From the NCBI RefSeq assembly GCF_025698545.1, contig NC_068572.1, positions 2,232,001-2,296,000 on the forward strand: a DNA stretch of 64,000 nt, in the 5' to 3' direction. Under the pieces are notes generated by a model. It had not been told where the DNA came from and made no database searches. It worked only from the letters and a program-made list of their open reading frames with translations. The translations under genes were made by a program, and so were the position numbers. Positions 34,947 to 47,775 of this stretch are shown here, piece after piece (the stretch's first letter is position 1; the number at the start of each line of letters is the position of its first letter). This DNA is from Gossypium raimondii. Taxonomy: Eukaryota; Streptophyta; Magnoliopsida; Malvales; Malvaceae.

Positions 34947-37900
34947 ACACCCCATACTCGGCCTAAACGACAAAACTAAGTCTGAAGTGCACATCAATTA
35001 TTTCTCAAAACATAATTTCTAAAATGTGGTTTCAAAGTCTTCCAAACCAAAAGAGTTTTAACAAACATAACATTTACTTCGAAAATTATCATTTAGAAAG
35101 TCAAATATCTGGAAACTATTGAACTTAAACTAATACTAATAATAGTTGATAAAAAGTGTGATCGAGCTCCAGATCCGCTGACTCGATTAAGCCTGTGGGT
35201 TACCTGTAATTCAATCAGCAGACAAAATGAATTAATAACTCAATAAAGAAACAATTATATATTCAAACAGACTTAAAGTTAAACCAATGAGGTCTCAAAT
35301 TCAGATTCGAAATAAGATACAAAAGATAATCTGTTTAATTTAACAGATCAGACATATAACAAATTAGCTCATTCCCATACACAGAACAGATCAAAACAGA
35401 CGAAATTTCCTACCCTCATCCGCTACACACTATCTTCGACCAACCCAACACACCAAATTGAGTATTTAATAGTCATCCAGCCCTACACACCACATAGTGT
35501 CGGTATGACAAGTTTCGATAACTACAGACTAGCTGCCAAATCAGATTAAGGATATCGGTGGCTTAGCCATGGCTTAGCCACTGATTAAGAACAGAACATT
35601 TCCTCATTTACACAATTCCCACCCAATGCAGATGCAAATTTGAGAAGACAGTTGATAAGGATGCTTATACAATCATTTAGATACAATTTATAATCTTATA
35701 GAATATATCAAAATTATTAATGATTGTTATATTCAACACGCATACAGATATTCAGTCTTTAGTCTCATATCACAGAATAACAGTTTATACAGTCTATTTC
35801 AGTTCATACGGACCGTACGGAAGATGTAACACCCCCTAACCCCAAACCGTCGCCGGAACAGGGTTACGAGGCATTACATGACAAATCAAACAATTTACAA
35901 ATAATTCATATAAATTTTACTAATCGACTTCATTCATTTTTTTTAATAAAAATTTCGGCAACATTTTTGCTTATTTTTACATACACCCCCTGCAAAATTT
36001 CAAACATAACCAACCCAATTCCAGAATTTCAACCAAGGCATTTATATACTTAAATCTTACTTGACATATTGACATAACAACTTATTTAATAAAAATCCTA
36101 TTATCATTTCTAATTAACACATAAAACTAATCAAGTCATTTCAATTCGATACCAATGCCATAAAGGACTTCTACCAATTTGCTAATTTAATCATCAAAAT
36201 ACATAATATCTTACTTTACAATAAAACTATATAACATAGCAAAATAACTATTATAATTCTTATGTACATGCCACTTTCTCTTAAAAGAAGAAAACATCAC
36301 CAAAATCTTTATGTCGGAGAAGGGATTGTCCTGGATGCTAAACCGAGACTTTGATCCCTTTTCAACCTGCGCACGGAAACAACAGTACGCTGAGTATTGT
36401 ATACTCAGTGGTATTACCATAATTCAAATTATAATAACAACAAAGAATTGTAATTACCAAGCATGTAACTATCCGATTTCTTAAATATCAATTAATTTAT
36501 AAACTTTCATTAACTAACAATAACAATACAATTTTTAGCTATTCTTCAATTTCAATCATATATCACATGTAATAATTTCAATCACTACATAAACATTAAA
36601 TTCATGCCTTTCATTTTCAATCTCAAATTTCAATCCACAATTTTAACTTTTCTTATTTCAATTATTCGCCCTATTAACAATCTGGACTTTGACGGATACA
36701 CGGATTCCAACCCAAACACACCAATACGGCACATTGTGCCTAAAACGGTACATAGTACCTGATCAGTATACGACACATAAGTGCCTGAAACGACACACGA
36801 GGTGCTTGATACGACACATAAAGTGCCTGAGATACGACACATAAAGTGCCTGATCGGCAAAGCCGATAAATCCCGTACTCTTCTAAATCCTATGGCATGC
36901 TAATTATATCCGACTCAGCCCGACTAGTTAATAGGGTATATAAATTTCTCAATCTAATTTTCACTTTTATTTCAAAAATTCATTTTCAATATCAATTATA
37001 CTTTTTCCATTCACTAATTAAACACAGTTCAATACCAACACATACTTTTCTCATTCAATTTAATTTTTTTTTCCAAATTCAATTCAATAAAGTCACTTAC
37101 CTTATCATATGCTTACCATACACATAATTTAAATTTAACATCAAATAATAAATAATTTGAATTATAGTAATACAAACCCGAATTTTGCTCGATTATTCCT
37201 CAATAACCTTCTCCTTTCCTTTGTGTGCCGATGCCTCGAGTTTCTTGTTAGCTACGAAAATAATAATAATTTACACCATCAATTACAACATTAATTTATA
37301 ATAATAATAAAATTTCTATCTAATTTATACTTTAATTCCAATTTAATCCTAACTAAATTTATTTACTTTTCTAATTTAATTCACACTCTATTTCTATTCA
37401 AATTTCTTCTAAACTCAAATTTAACTACCAAATTTTCAGCATATTTCATTAATTTCGAATTTTTCTCAATTTAATCCCTACAAGCATAAAACTTATAGCT
37501 TACTTCACAATTTAATCCTTTTATCAACTCTAACTAGAAATTCTATCAAATAAAACCTTAATTCCATCATTTATTCAACACAAACCCTACTAAAAAATCT
37601 ATCAACTTTCAAATTTTCAACTTAAATCCAAGAGTATTTCACTCTAGGGTTCCAAAAAACATCAAATTTATGAGAAAAGGACTTGATTTAGCTTACCTAC
37701 TAAACTTCAAGCTTCAAAATCTCAATTTTCCCTCTTTCTTTTCTTTCCCTTTTTCTTCCCCTGTTTTCGTCTCTTTCTCTGTTTCTTTTCTGTTCATCTT
37801 TTGTTTCTTTTTCTTTTTGTTTTGCTTACTTACTTTATTTCTTTTATGCATTAGTTAATAATAATAATAATATATTATTATAATCATATAATAATATTTT

Positions 37901-38615
37901 ATTCACAAATATCTTTTACTTAAATTATAAGAAAATGTTTTATTTTATTACAAGTGTTTTTTTATATATTTTACGCATGTATTATTTTATCACCACACAG
38001 TTGTCTTTATCTTATTTGTTTCCTATAATATATTATCTTAATTTTAATTAATATAATTTATAATATTTTAATTTAATAATATTTTTATAATATAAATCAA
38101 GAAAAAAATCCAAGATTTTTCCATCTATTGCCGTGTGGTATTAACAACCATGTTTTTTAGCGTCCGAACATTCGTAGAAAGTTGAGTTTTCGGTACGTAC
38201 CTGAAGTAGTTTCAAAGTAGGATTAAGGTAGAGTACTTTTGAGACCTAAAACAAACATTCAATAACCAATCAAACAACTAAAATGACGAAAATCACACAA
38301 TTTTAATACTCAACCACTTATGTCGAAACTTTGACGCCAACTTCCAACAAAACCAATGCTTACTGACAACTTGACAGAATTATCTTGAAACAGCTCGAGG
38401 AGGATTACTGCCCTCGGTATTCTTGCTTAAAGAAAAGGGATCAATGATCACTTAACAGAGAATTCAAGTGAAACAAACATAGAAACCCCATTTTTACACA
38501 TAAATGAAAAATCAACAGACACTTCACGGAACTGCAAGAATTCACGACAAAACTTACACAAAGACTTAATTATGATAGAATTCAACAGTCAGACATTCAA
38601 ATTTTGGGGCGTTAC
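34947..38615 (+). mobile_element. TGTAACACCCC-type LTR retrotransposon remnant (composite)
   Basis: The left end TGTAACACCCCATACTCGG and the right end TTTTGGGGCGTTACA form the inverted termini of a gypsy-like LTR. Flanks AACTA and GACTA differ at one base. A second LTR start, TGTAACACCCCCTAACCCC, lies at 35826, so one LTR has been inserted into another or the two were joined. I see no gag, pol, primer-binding site or polypurine tract; this is LTR DNA only. The open frames here are short and unrecognisable. Confidence 0.6.
36725..36855 (+). repeat. Minisatellite of 20-25 bp units inside the LTR
   Basis: About six imperfect units of the form TACGACACATAAAGTGCCTG. The last two are almost identical; the first two have drifted (TACGGCACATTGTGCCTAAA). 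Such internal arrays are usual in the U3 of long plant LTRs. Confidence 0.75.
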
Positions 38616-39329
38616 AGACTAGGTAAGAAAATTAAGAAAATGTCATTCTATAATTAAAAAACGTTATATTATTTGAAGGTATTTTAGACTTTTCATTTTA
38701 ATAAAAACCAATTATAAAATATGCATATGGTGGTATTAGAACCCGTGCCAATTGGACTTTTAAAACCTTAAATTTACCACTTAACCAAAGCATCATTTTA
38801 ATGTATTTTATACGTTTTGTTTTAATATACACAATTTATTATCTTCATCGATTATATATATATATTAATAATGTGTTATTATATATATATATATATTAGT
38901 TTCAAACTATACATTTCATTGTTTATTGTATGTTACTTTTAAATAGACATTTGTGTATTAAATATGTGGTTTCCACATGTATACGCATGCGATAAGATTT
39001 CTAGCATAATTTTATATGAATATCAAATTATTTTGCAAATATTTATATAAGTTTTATTTGTAAAATTTTAAAAATCATCATAAATGATACGGTTACGTTT
39101 GTTAGTCACCTGCATGCCTTGTTTATGGCAAAAGGAGGAAAATTTTTCATTTATTTTCTACAAGAGTTTTATTCATATTTCTAATTGAATGTTTAAATTT
39201 ATACTAATTATTCTTTATTTTATGTAATAATTTTAAAACATATGTATTAAATATGCTTTTACCCATATTATTACACTAGTAATCAAATGTAGCATTAATT
39301 AATTCTCTAATTCTTAACATCACAACACC
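38616..39329. other. AT-rich intergenic DNA
   Basis: It follows the LTR end. It contains a run of ATATATATATATATAT at 38881-38897 and nothing coding. Confidence 0.4.
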
Positions 39330-39928
39330 TCAAATTCATTCATGGCTAGTCCCTCAACTTTTAATAATTTCGCAAATTAACCCCTGAACTAGATAAATTA
39401 AGTTAAAATGAACTCAAAAACATAAAAATCATTAAAAACAGAATTAAAAACACTTACATGCAAAGCTCCAATGTTGTTCAAACTTAAAGCTAACAAAATT
39501 GTTTTCTTTCCCACAAAAATCGGTTGAGTGTATCAAAGAAGATGACACTATTTTGGTTATCTTTTATTATTATTACTAATTATTTATTTACCATTTTAGC
39601 CTTTAAAACATCCAATTTTACTCAAATACTAAACCACTAAATTCCACTAACTTGTACATATAGTATTATTAATTACCATTTAAATCCCTTCATTAAAGAT
39701 TCCACATCCATTTAACCCTTTAACAAAAGAGATCGACTTTTGTTCCTTTTTCAATTTAGTTCTTTTTAATTAATTAACCATCTAAACCTCAAAATTTTTT
39801 AACGAAAATTTAATATGACCCTAATATAACTCTATAAACATTAAATAAATATTAAAATATTTATTCACTCATCAAAATTGTGATCCCAAAACCACAGTTT
39901 TCGACACTACTAAAATCGGGTTGTTACA
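39330..39928 (+). mobile_element. Right-hand fragment of a TGTAACACCCC-type LTR
   Basis: Typical right-half composition (CTAGTCCCTCAACTTTT, CACTTACATGCAAAGCTCC) ending TTTTCGACACTACTAAAATC then GGGTTGTTACA. The matching left end is absent, so it is truncated. Non-coding. Confidence 0.45.
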
Positions 39929-40412
39929 TGTAATGACAACCAACCAAACATGTTGTAAGTAATCAAATGCACAATATCATAAATTTTGATCTAATGGCCT
40001 TAAGACATGTTCTTTTTATCTTGAGACTCAATGACAAAATGACCTAAAGTGCACATTTTCAATCATTAAAACTCTACCAAATTGGGCCTAAAACCTACCT
40101 AAACATTATAGGAATTCAAATCCATCAACTTAGCATATGAAAATACATTAAAACACCACCAATTTATAGCACTTAATACATCAACATCCAACCAAACAAA
40201 TTGTATAACCAAACACATTTAAACATGCACGATTTTCTATCAACTTTCAAAACATTATAGGCTAAGTTACCAAAATGCATCAAATCATTAATTTAGACAT
40301 TAAGCTAAGACCAACCTAGGTACATAAAATTAATTTAGAAATTATGGAATGTATTTTCGGTTCTCATCCTCGATATAAAAAAAAGATGAGGAAAAGTGGT
40401 CATATTGGCAAC

Positions 40413-42349
40413 TATTGGATTTGGTGTCCTAAGTGTAGTATATTCGTTTGTAAACTTGTAACATTTTCGAACAGATTGATTAATAAAATAATTTATGGAT
40501 TACATTAATATACTTTGCATAATTTCCTCATATGATTTTTTCATGCAAAGCAAATATTAGCCCACTGGTTGTCTAATGTTTAAACTAATACTAAGAGGTA
40601 TTACGTGGTCGGATCGTAATACAAAAAGACAGCTTATATTAGACAAACCTAAACATGTTCTTAGCCTAATCAAAAATGACCAAACCAATTAAAAGACTAA
40701 TATATATGCCGTCTATCAAGTCTAATTGGGGAGATGCCTTGTCTTGGGCATCGTAGCGGATGACTCCCAAAAGATAGAGGCATAGATGTGACTGACTAGA
40801 TTGACAGTACATTGGACTGAATCCAAGTAGAATAGATCATGAATCTGTTTATAGATTTATTCACTTATGACATTCATAGTGTGGCATACATTAATCTTGA
40901 GTGGATGAAGGACTATGTACGTGTGACTCGTATACTTAGATGTAAGTAAAAGCCTGAGTTTGAATAGATAATGAACCGAAAGCTAGTGCGTTGGGTATAC
41001 GACTTCTGTGGTGTGTAGCAGCATTCACAATAGTAGAATTCATAGCCTGAGATATGGGTAAATGATATCTTCTCAATGATATTACACAATAGATGAAAAG
41101 TAAATATGGCCACAGGTTTTTCATTTTTGTGATGAATGACTTAATTAAGGATATCCTATGAGGGTAACACACTTATAACAACGTCATTGAATGATCACTA
41201 ATCGAGTTGTTTTCGTAATGGTATATCATTAAGGATAGCTCAATTACGATACTATAGTGGAATGACTTTGTGACTAAATGAGTTTATAATTAATAGGCAA
41301 AAGGCCGGAACTTAATTATAACTCATTTGAGCCCTAGTCGCACTCGTTGAAACCGAAAATGAATTGTATATTGAATTAAATGAACAAAAATGTATACAAA
41401 CGGTAAAGCTGGAGAAGTGGGAAACATTCAAAAATGAATGTGGTTTTCTCACTAAACGAAAATGATCTGAAAAATTAATTTATGGTTTTTCGATTAATTA
41501 ATTAATTAATTAATTAATTAAAAGTTCGAAAATGGAATTAAATTAATTGGTCATTGTGAATCCGTTGAATATAAAAAAAATTAAATATATTTTCTCATAG
41601 ATTCTTTTACGGTAAAGTTGCCATGATTTTAATGGAATCAAAATCGGGCTGAGAAAATTAATTAATTTAAATTAATTTAAATTTTTTATTTTGGGAAATA
41701 GAAAAACATGTATTAGATTAAATTAAATCATAAAGTGTTGGGTTAAAAGTTAAGAAAACACATTATTAGACCTAATACAGGAGAGTCCCAAATCTCTATC
41801 ATAATACATATGAGGGGAGACACAGCCAATTAGCCCCTCTTTCCTAATTCAACTAAGGGATTGGTTTTTTTCTATTAAATAGACATTAAATGTATTCTAC
41901 TAATTCAATTAGGGTTTCACTTCTTCTCCCTATAAATAGATGACACTGGTAGGGCTAAAAATATAATAAGTTACACACAACTTTTGAGATATTGTTATTA
42001 TACCTGAAAGTATTGTGAATTTATTTTCTAAGTATAAATTCTATTTTCTAAGTATAAATTCTATTTTCTGGAATAACAATTATACCGGTTTTCATTAAAG
42101 AGAGATTTGTTTTCCCACTAAAAGTAAAGTAAACAATTTTTGGTTTCGTGTTTGATTCAAATTCGTTCGAGCCAATACTTGAAATAGTTCGTGGTACGAG
42201 AATAGCGGAGACGATCGTTCGGTTGAAAGCCGGGAACAACAAGGATCCTTCTTGCTGAAAACGCAGGTGTCATTTCGATAAATGGTTTATTGCTATAAAT
42301 ATCACAAATCGACTTGGTGTTCAAAATTTTAATTTTCTGTTATCCAACA
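40413..42349 (+). mobile_element. Probable solo LTR of a copia-type element, 1.9 kb
   Basis: It begins TATTGGATTTGGTGTCCTAA (ancestral TGTTGG) and ends TTATCCAACA, an inverted TGTTGG/CCAACA pair. It includes a (TTAA)-rich run, CCCTATAAATAGATGAC (a TATA at about 41930, as in LTR promoters) and ATCACAAATCGACTTGG near the end. No primer-binding site follows and the five flanking bases do not match, so it may be a truncated element rather than a clean solo LTR. Confidence 0.5.
41493..41521 (+). repeat. (ATTA)n microsatellite
   Basis: Seven ATTA units inside the LTR at 40413-42349. Confidence 0.85.
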
Positions 42350-43500
42350 TCTTATTCCAAACCTACACGGAGTGGAACTTCATCTTTCCATGGTGTTGAT
42401 ATGTCTTTTCCCTCAGAGACCTCGGCTGATATGCCCCCTCGAACAGTTATGTAGTAGATGGTTCATGATCTCCTAGTCTATGTATGATACATGCACGAAT
42501 GGGGTGCAATTTATTCAGTTCCAATCACCAAAGTTACCAATTTTTAGACTTGGGAAATCAGCAGATTTACGACAACTTTTTGGATGGGATCCTGGTATTT
42601 CTGGATTGAGATGTCTTATGGCGTTTGAAGATCTGCCTCTTAGCTTCGAAACATATTTTGAATCACTCGATTTTGAGTTTGGGAGCTCGAGTTATGACCG
42701 TTTTAGTGAAGACTACGCGAGCAGAATTTCTAAACGAGGTTTTTACGGGGATTACGAATTTCGGGCTTTTAATTTGAGTTTAAATCATATTGGGTTAGGG
42801 TTTTAGGCTTAATTTTTATTATATATGAGCCCAATATTTTATTTATTAGCTCTTATTATTTTATTCTTGATTTTTGATAATTATTAAGTATTTTAAGTTA
42901 TTTAGGAATTTTATGTTAACAAGAAAGTTTAGTTTAAATTAGAGTTTTAGTATATTAAGAGTTTTATTTAAATTTAATTAGCTAGCCTATATATAGGTGT
43001 TTGCATTATACACAATACATTCAATTCATTATTATTCTATTTCTCTTTTGATTTAATAAATTCTCTCTGGGTTTTTCTTTTCAAGAATTTCTCTTAAGTT
43101 TTTTTAAAAGAGTTTTAACAATCTTTTTAGATTGTGGGGATTATCTTTAAACTTTTTATTGCCAATGTTTCTATCTTGGAGGGGAAATTAGAGTCGCTTG
43201 AAGGGGGTTGTGGATTCTTCGTATTTTCAAAGCTTTTTAAGACTTTCACATGCCACGTTCTATCTTTTCATTTATCTTCTTTATTCGCTTCCTTAAATCG
43301 TTGATTTATTATTTTATTTTAGTTATTTATTTTAATTGTTTTGTCTTACTTGGATTCAATTTCGTTTCAGATTGTATCAAAATCTAAATTTCTTTTCGAA
43401 CATCTAAAACTTTAAGTTAAATCCACAACTTTGACAAACTTTATGATTCGCTTTCTCGTTCATCCTTTATCAATGTACAAGGGCTAAGTGCACAAGTTCA
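42350..43500. other. Unrecognised, retroelement-like region
   Basis: An open frame of 108 codons at 42480-42806 (plus) has no family that I recognise. It starts without a clear promoter and is followed by a TATATATAGG-type TATA (about 42990) and a T-rich stretch like an LTR R/U5. The whole is most simply a decayed LTR and leader of an unidentified retrotransposon. Around 43495-43560, frames give AQVQSGAVVHVLSQAVADHS, which might be a gag scrap. Confidence 0.3.
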
Positions 43501-43887
43501 GTCAGGAGCAGTTGTGCATGTACTATCGCAGGCTGTGGCTGATCATTCATCCCATCAATCTATAGTACGGTCAATAGTCTTCATGATTGTAGCATTTAGT
43601 CCATCATGCCATGTATAACGTTATGTTACTTTGAAGTACCACTTGCATTATGTCTTCTCCTTTTTTTCTGGCTTTGTGTTTTACTGTTTGAACTTTAGTA
43701 TTTTTGACTTTACTTTTTGTATGATTGGCTTTCTGTATTTGCACTCATTTTGTTGTTTTATTTACATTATTCCATTTGGTGACTTTTATTACTATTATGA
43801 CTTTTGATGGTTTTTATTCTTCTCCTTACCTTTTTGTCAAAAAAAGGTAACTAAAAGGTTTTTTTTTTGTTTCTTTCCTTACGTTTT

Positions 43888-44329
43888 CACTAAAAAAAAA
43901 AATTAAAAGTATATTTTTATGACGTTTTTCATTGATGATTGCGACGCTTTATAGAAGTTACAAAATAATTAAATAACTCGCGACATTTTGAAAAGAATTT
44001 TTTGTGATGTCTTTAGGCGTCGCAAATAGGCAACCAATCACAGACAATCCATGATGTTTAAAATAATATTTTCTGTGACATTTTTAAACAACACAAAAGA
44101 GACAATCAACCTGTGACGCTTTTGATTGGTCAATGTGATGCTTTAAAACGTCATGAAATGAACTATTTTCCGTGGCATTTCTTGACTTTTTCTGACATTT
44201 GAAAAGTCACAGAAAAAATATCTTCTCATGATGTTTAAAAGCGTCACGACGTTTAATCTATGACTTTCTTACTTTTTAGAAATAAAACGTCACAAAAGAT
44301 ACAAAGAAACTTTGTAGCATTTTCTAGTG
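43888..44329. mobile_element. CACTA-like non-autonomous element
   Basis: Starts CACTAAAAAAAAAAATTA and ends GCATTTTCTAGTG. It is filled with short repeated words in both orientations (GTGACGCTTTT, GCGTCACGACG, AACGTCACAAAAG, GTCACAGAAAAA), like CACTA subterminal repeats. One such word lies just outside the right end, and no 3 bp duplication is seen, so the borders are uncertain. Confidence 0.45.
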
Positions 44330-45066
44330 AAACGTCACGAAAAGTCATTTTTGGTAATTACAGATAAAATATCATTTTGATACTTTCAATATTTTTCTTA
44401 GCATTAATTCAAAAATAAAAAAATCTTAAAAATATACAATAATTAAATTGTAAAATTATAAATATCATAAAATTATAAATCTTAATAAATATTTTATTTA
44501 TTTTTAAGATTTAAAAAATAATTTTTATGTTATAATAAAATGAAATAAATCATTATTTAACCAACAAGTGTTGAGCGTAGTAGAAAGACACATTATTCTA
44601 TCAAAGAAAACTTGAATCTTAGAGACAATATTAATGAGAAGGACAATCATGTATCTCAAATACAAAAAAAAACCGTATTGTTTAATTATTATGTGTAATA
44701 TTTAATAAATAATTTATTTTTAGAAAAAATTACCTACTATGATTTGAATGACATATAAGGAGTAATCCTTTTATATAATTTTCTCTAGCAAAATATATTA
44801 ATAATAAACAATAAATTCAAGAAATAAAATGAGTGGAATAAATAGTTACAAGTAGCTTTGTTGAGAAAATCCTAATATCTACAATCCTTTTTGTTATCTT
44901 CCACCTATGATCTCTTTTTTTTTTCCGTACATCGAATGTTCTTCGTGAATATTCATTCCAACAAGATTTGATACGAGAACATAATTTGCCTTTTTAAACA
45001 AATTCATATCCAAAAAAAATACACATACTTTTTCACCATTAAAAAAAATTTCAACACATTTTTTTT
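44330..45066. other. Intergenic DNA downstream of the DUF1223 gene
   Basis: AT-rich. The right end should be the 3' UTR of the minus-strand gene. No feature recognised. Confidence 0.4.
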
Positions 45067-47205
45067 TCATAAATCATCAGGCAATTGGAAGTTTTGGGAA
45101 CCAAAGATTTGCTGAGAAATGTTTTGAACGAAGACAACAATGGAACATTTGTTGCTGTTGAAACCATCCCAGAGAGTGAATCTGACGGTGACGGAGAGTG
45201 TCTTCATCGCAGAGATGTCTTCCATGGTATGGAGCTTTTCGAGTTTCCGAACGACGAAATCATTGTAAAGGGTCTTTCCCTTGTTCTCTCCGTTAAGGCA
45301 CTCATTCACCAACCCGCTCTCATATAAAGCCACCATTACGTTGTCAACATTGTTGTCTACCTTGTACCGTAACACTCCGGTTAGGGTTACTTCCAAGGTC
45401 TCTGATGTTGGCCTTTGGAAATTAGCCTGTTACATTTTGTATGCACAAATTGTCACTTACTTTCTTCACTACCGATTTTCCAAATACAACGAAAAAAAGA
45501 GAGCATATTTTCCGACGGAAATTTCAGTCCAAAAAGATTAAAAAAATTGTCGGAAAAAACATAATAATGCAATTTTCACATTGAGAAAAAGAAAAAACAC
45601 TAAGGAGTTAATTTCATCGTACATCCTCAAAACACATTTCCTATGCTAAATTAATCTCAAACTTCAAAATATATTAATACATGAGTAATCAATATCGTAT
45701 GAGTCAAGTTTTTTCCATCAACTATGCTATTAGTTTGGACATTAAATGTTAGCTCACATCTATCACAGATAAGGGGTAGACAACATTGCCTTAACTCCCG
45801 ACAAATTGGTAAATGTATCCATTTAGTCCCTTCAAAATTTATAAAATTACAACTTCATATAATGATAAAATTTTATTTTAATGCCCTAAAAGTTGTTCAT
45901 TTTTACCCCTCTAAAACAAGTTTCTAGCTTCCCTACTGATCGTAGAACAGATTCAAAACATGTGGATCAAAAGCACCTATTGCGTAGACAACTTAAGTCT
46001 AATGTGTTAAATTTTTTAAAGCATTAGATCTAAATTGTTAATGCAATAAACAAACACATATTTACAATTCAATTCACATTTTTTTATATATGTTTTATCG
46101 AGGCAAAGCCAAAAAAATTTCGAGGTGGGGGGAATTCTGTTATACATTTTTATGAAAGCTAAAATACAATTTCACCATTGTATTAGCTTATATATTTTTA
46201 AAGTTTTTAGAATGAATACATCAAAATTTTATTATTTTTAGGGGCAAACTATAATTTTACCTGTATTAACTTATAAATTTATAGATTGTATGGGTCTAAA
46301 ACAAAATTTTCCTATTTTAGTGGGGCCACAACCCTCTTTGCCCCTTCCCTTCACCCACACCGGCATTTAACACCTAAACTGATGGAAAATACCCGATTAG
46401 TATTAGACCCGTTCTTGACATTTTTGAGGCCCTAAGCGAAACAATAAATTAAGCCCCTTTTAAAAAAAATTATAAAATGTAATACAATAAAAACTGATAA
46501 TATTTTGGGACCCTAGGAGATGAAACGTTTATGGTGAAAAATTAAAAACCCTAAACATTTAATTAATTTATTTTAGCCTGATTTTTTTCAACCTTGGGAG
46601 GCTGGGCTCTCAAACAACCCTAGGGCTGGGCCTGATTAGTACAATATTGATATTTTTAGACTCAACCATAATGATTTGAAATTCGGGACCAATTTAAAAT
46701 CTAGAACATAGTCTATAGGTATATGAAGAAATTAACCCCTAAATAAAAAGGCAAAATAAAAAACCTTGAATTTTGGAGCAGGAAACCTTGGAGCACTAGC
46801 AATGGTAGATAACAAAGCATCTTCTTCATTAGCCGGACAATGAGCTCTACCTTGAACCACAACCCGAGGGATAAACATATCATCGATCTTCAATGCCTGG
46901 ACGTAAGCTTTTTGTCTCACCGTCCACTTACTCGAAGCGTACGGATCTTTCCCTCCCATATTATCAACATGATAAGACAACACCAACACCGGTGCATCCA
47001 GCTGGTAATCACCCCTCACCAACCTCGACAACAAAAGCTCCGCCTCGGATGACGTCGCACATCCCTGAGAAGAAAACAATTCCACCAAGACAGGTCCGTC
47101 GGGACAAGTCGCCGCCGATGAATCGACTACTGTTCCGTTGTTTTTGCCTTGAACTCGCGATGAAGATGAAACCTTGCCTAAACAGCTGAAGAGACGACGC
47201 CCCAT
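45067..47205 (-). CDS. DUF1223 family protein (thioredoxin-like fold)
   Basis: Exons 46765..47205 and 45067..45426; intron 45427-46764, GT-AG, phase 0; 266 aa. The N-terminal region MGRRLFSCLGKVSSSSRVQG is followed by PVLVELFSSQGCATSSEAE (residues 38-56), the SQGC signature with C49. Then come SYHVDNMGGKDPYASSKW (77-94), VVVQGRAHCPANEEDAL and SAPRFPAPKFK. The second exon adds ANFQRPTSETLEVTLTG, VALYESGLVNE, NDFVVRKLEKLHTMEDISA, and ends FGSQNFQLPDDL. Length and both halves agree with plant DUF1223 proteins as I remember them. The usual HVDYWDY..GWKDP block is shortened to HVDNMGGKDP. Function is unknown. The intron is stretched by repeat DNA. Confidence 0.88.
46100..46370. repeat. MITE-like insertion in the DUF1223 intron
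   Basis: It has the GGTGGGGGG ... AGTGGGGCCACAACCC layout shared with 25845-26108 and 55574-55827. The termini are not resolved. It is part of why the intron is over 1.3 kb. Confidence 0.4.
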
Positions 47206-47249
47206 GTATTGACGTTAATGTTGATGATCGTCTCTTATAAATTTCGTTC

Positions 47250-47269
47250 GTGTGTGTGTGTGTGTGTGT
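47250..47269 (+). repeat. (GT)n microsatellite in the DUF1223 5' region
   Basis: Ten GT units 45-64 bp upstream of the ATG at 47205, so probably in its leader or core promoter. Confidence 0.85.
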
Positions 47270-47775
47270 TTGGTTTTTGTTCTTTCCTCTCCTCTCAGGG
47301 ATGGTTTTACCGGCGGCCCTTTACATTTCACAACAAAAAAAAAGGAGAGAGTATAGATCAGTACGTTTGTGTATATATTTGTCAATATGTGATCTATGCC
47401 ATTTTTTAGTAAAAATCTACCATAAATAATAAAACAGATAGACGACTATGAAAAAAAAAATATATTTAACAGAGATTTTTTATTTCTTTTTATTTTGAAA
47501 GAGTGGCTGAGAGAGAAATATGGCGACGAAGATGCCAACTTTTTCTATTTTGAGGGTTTTCTTTTAATTATTATTTCATTGAATTTAATTCGATTTTATT
47601 ATAAAAAGTAGTGTTATATAATGGAATCCGTTAGATTAGAAATCGATCGATATATCTCTTTGAATAAAGTGATTAAATTTATCTTTTAAGTAAATTATTT
47701 GGAATTGGCAATAAATTAAAAATCGGATAAAAAATCACTATGAATTAGTTGAATTGATTTTATAATTTTTTTAAA

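Noticed and set aside
36725-36855. CRISPR-like array
   Set aside because: Units are contiguous, imperfect and without spacers, inside a plant LTR; it is a minisatellite.
37670-37858. 62-codon Phe/Ser/Leu-rich frame
   Set aside because: T/C-rich LTR DNA; composition alone explains the hydrophobic reading.
42480-42806. 108-codon plus-strand open frame
   Set aside because: Not recognised and embedded in LTR-like DNA. A real gene cannot be excluded, but nothing supports one.
45085-45541. Two plus-strand open frames of 80 and 86 codons
   Set aside because: They are antisense to DUF1223 exon 2, whose minus-strand frame matches a known family from end to end.
46840-47189. Plus-strand open frames of 70 and 98 codons
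   Set aside because: Antisense to DUF1223 exon 1; no independent support.
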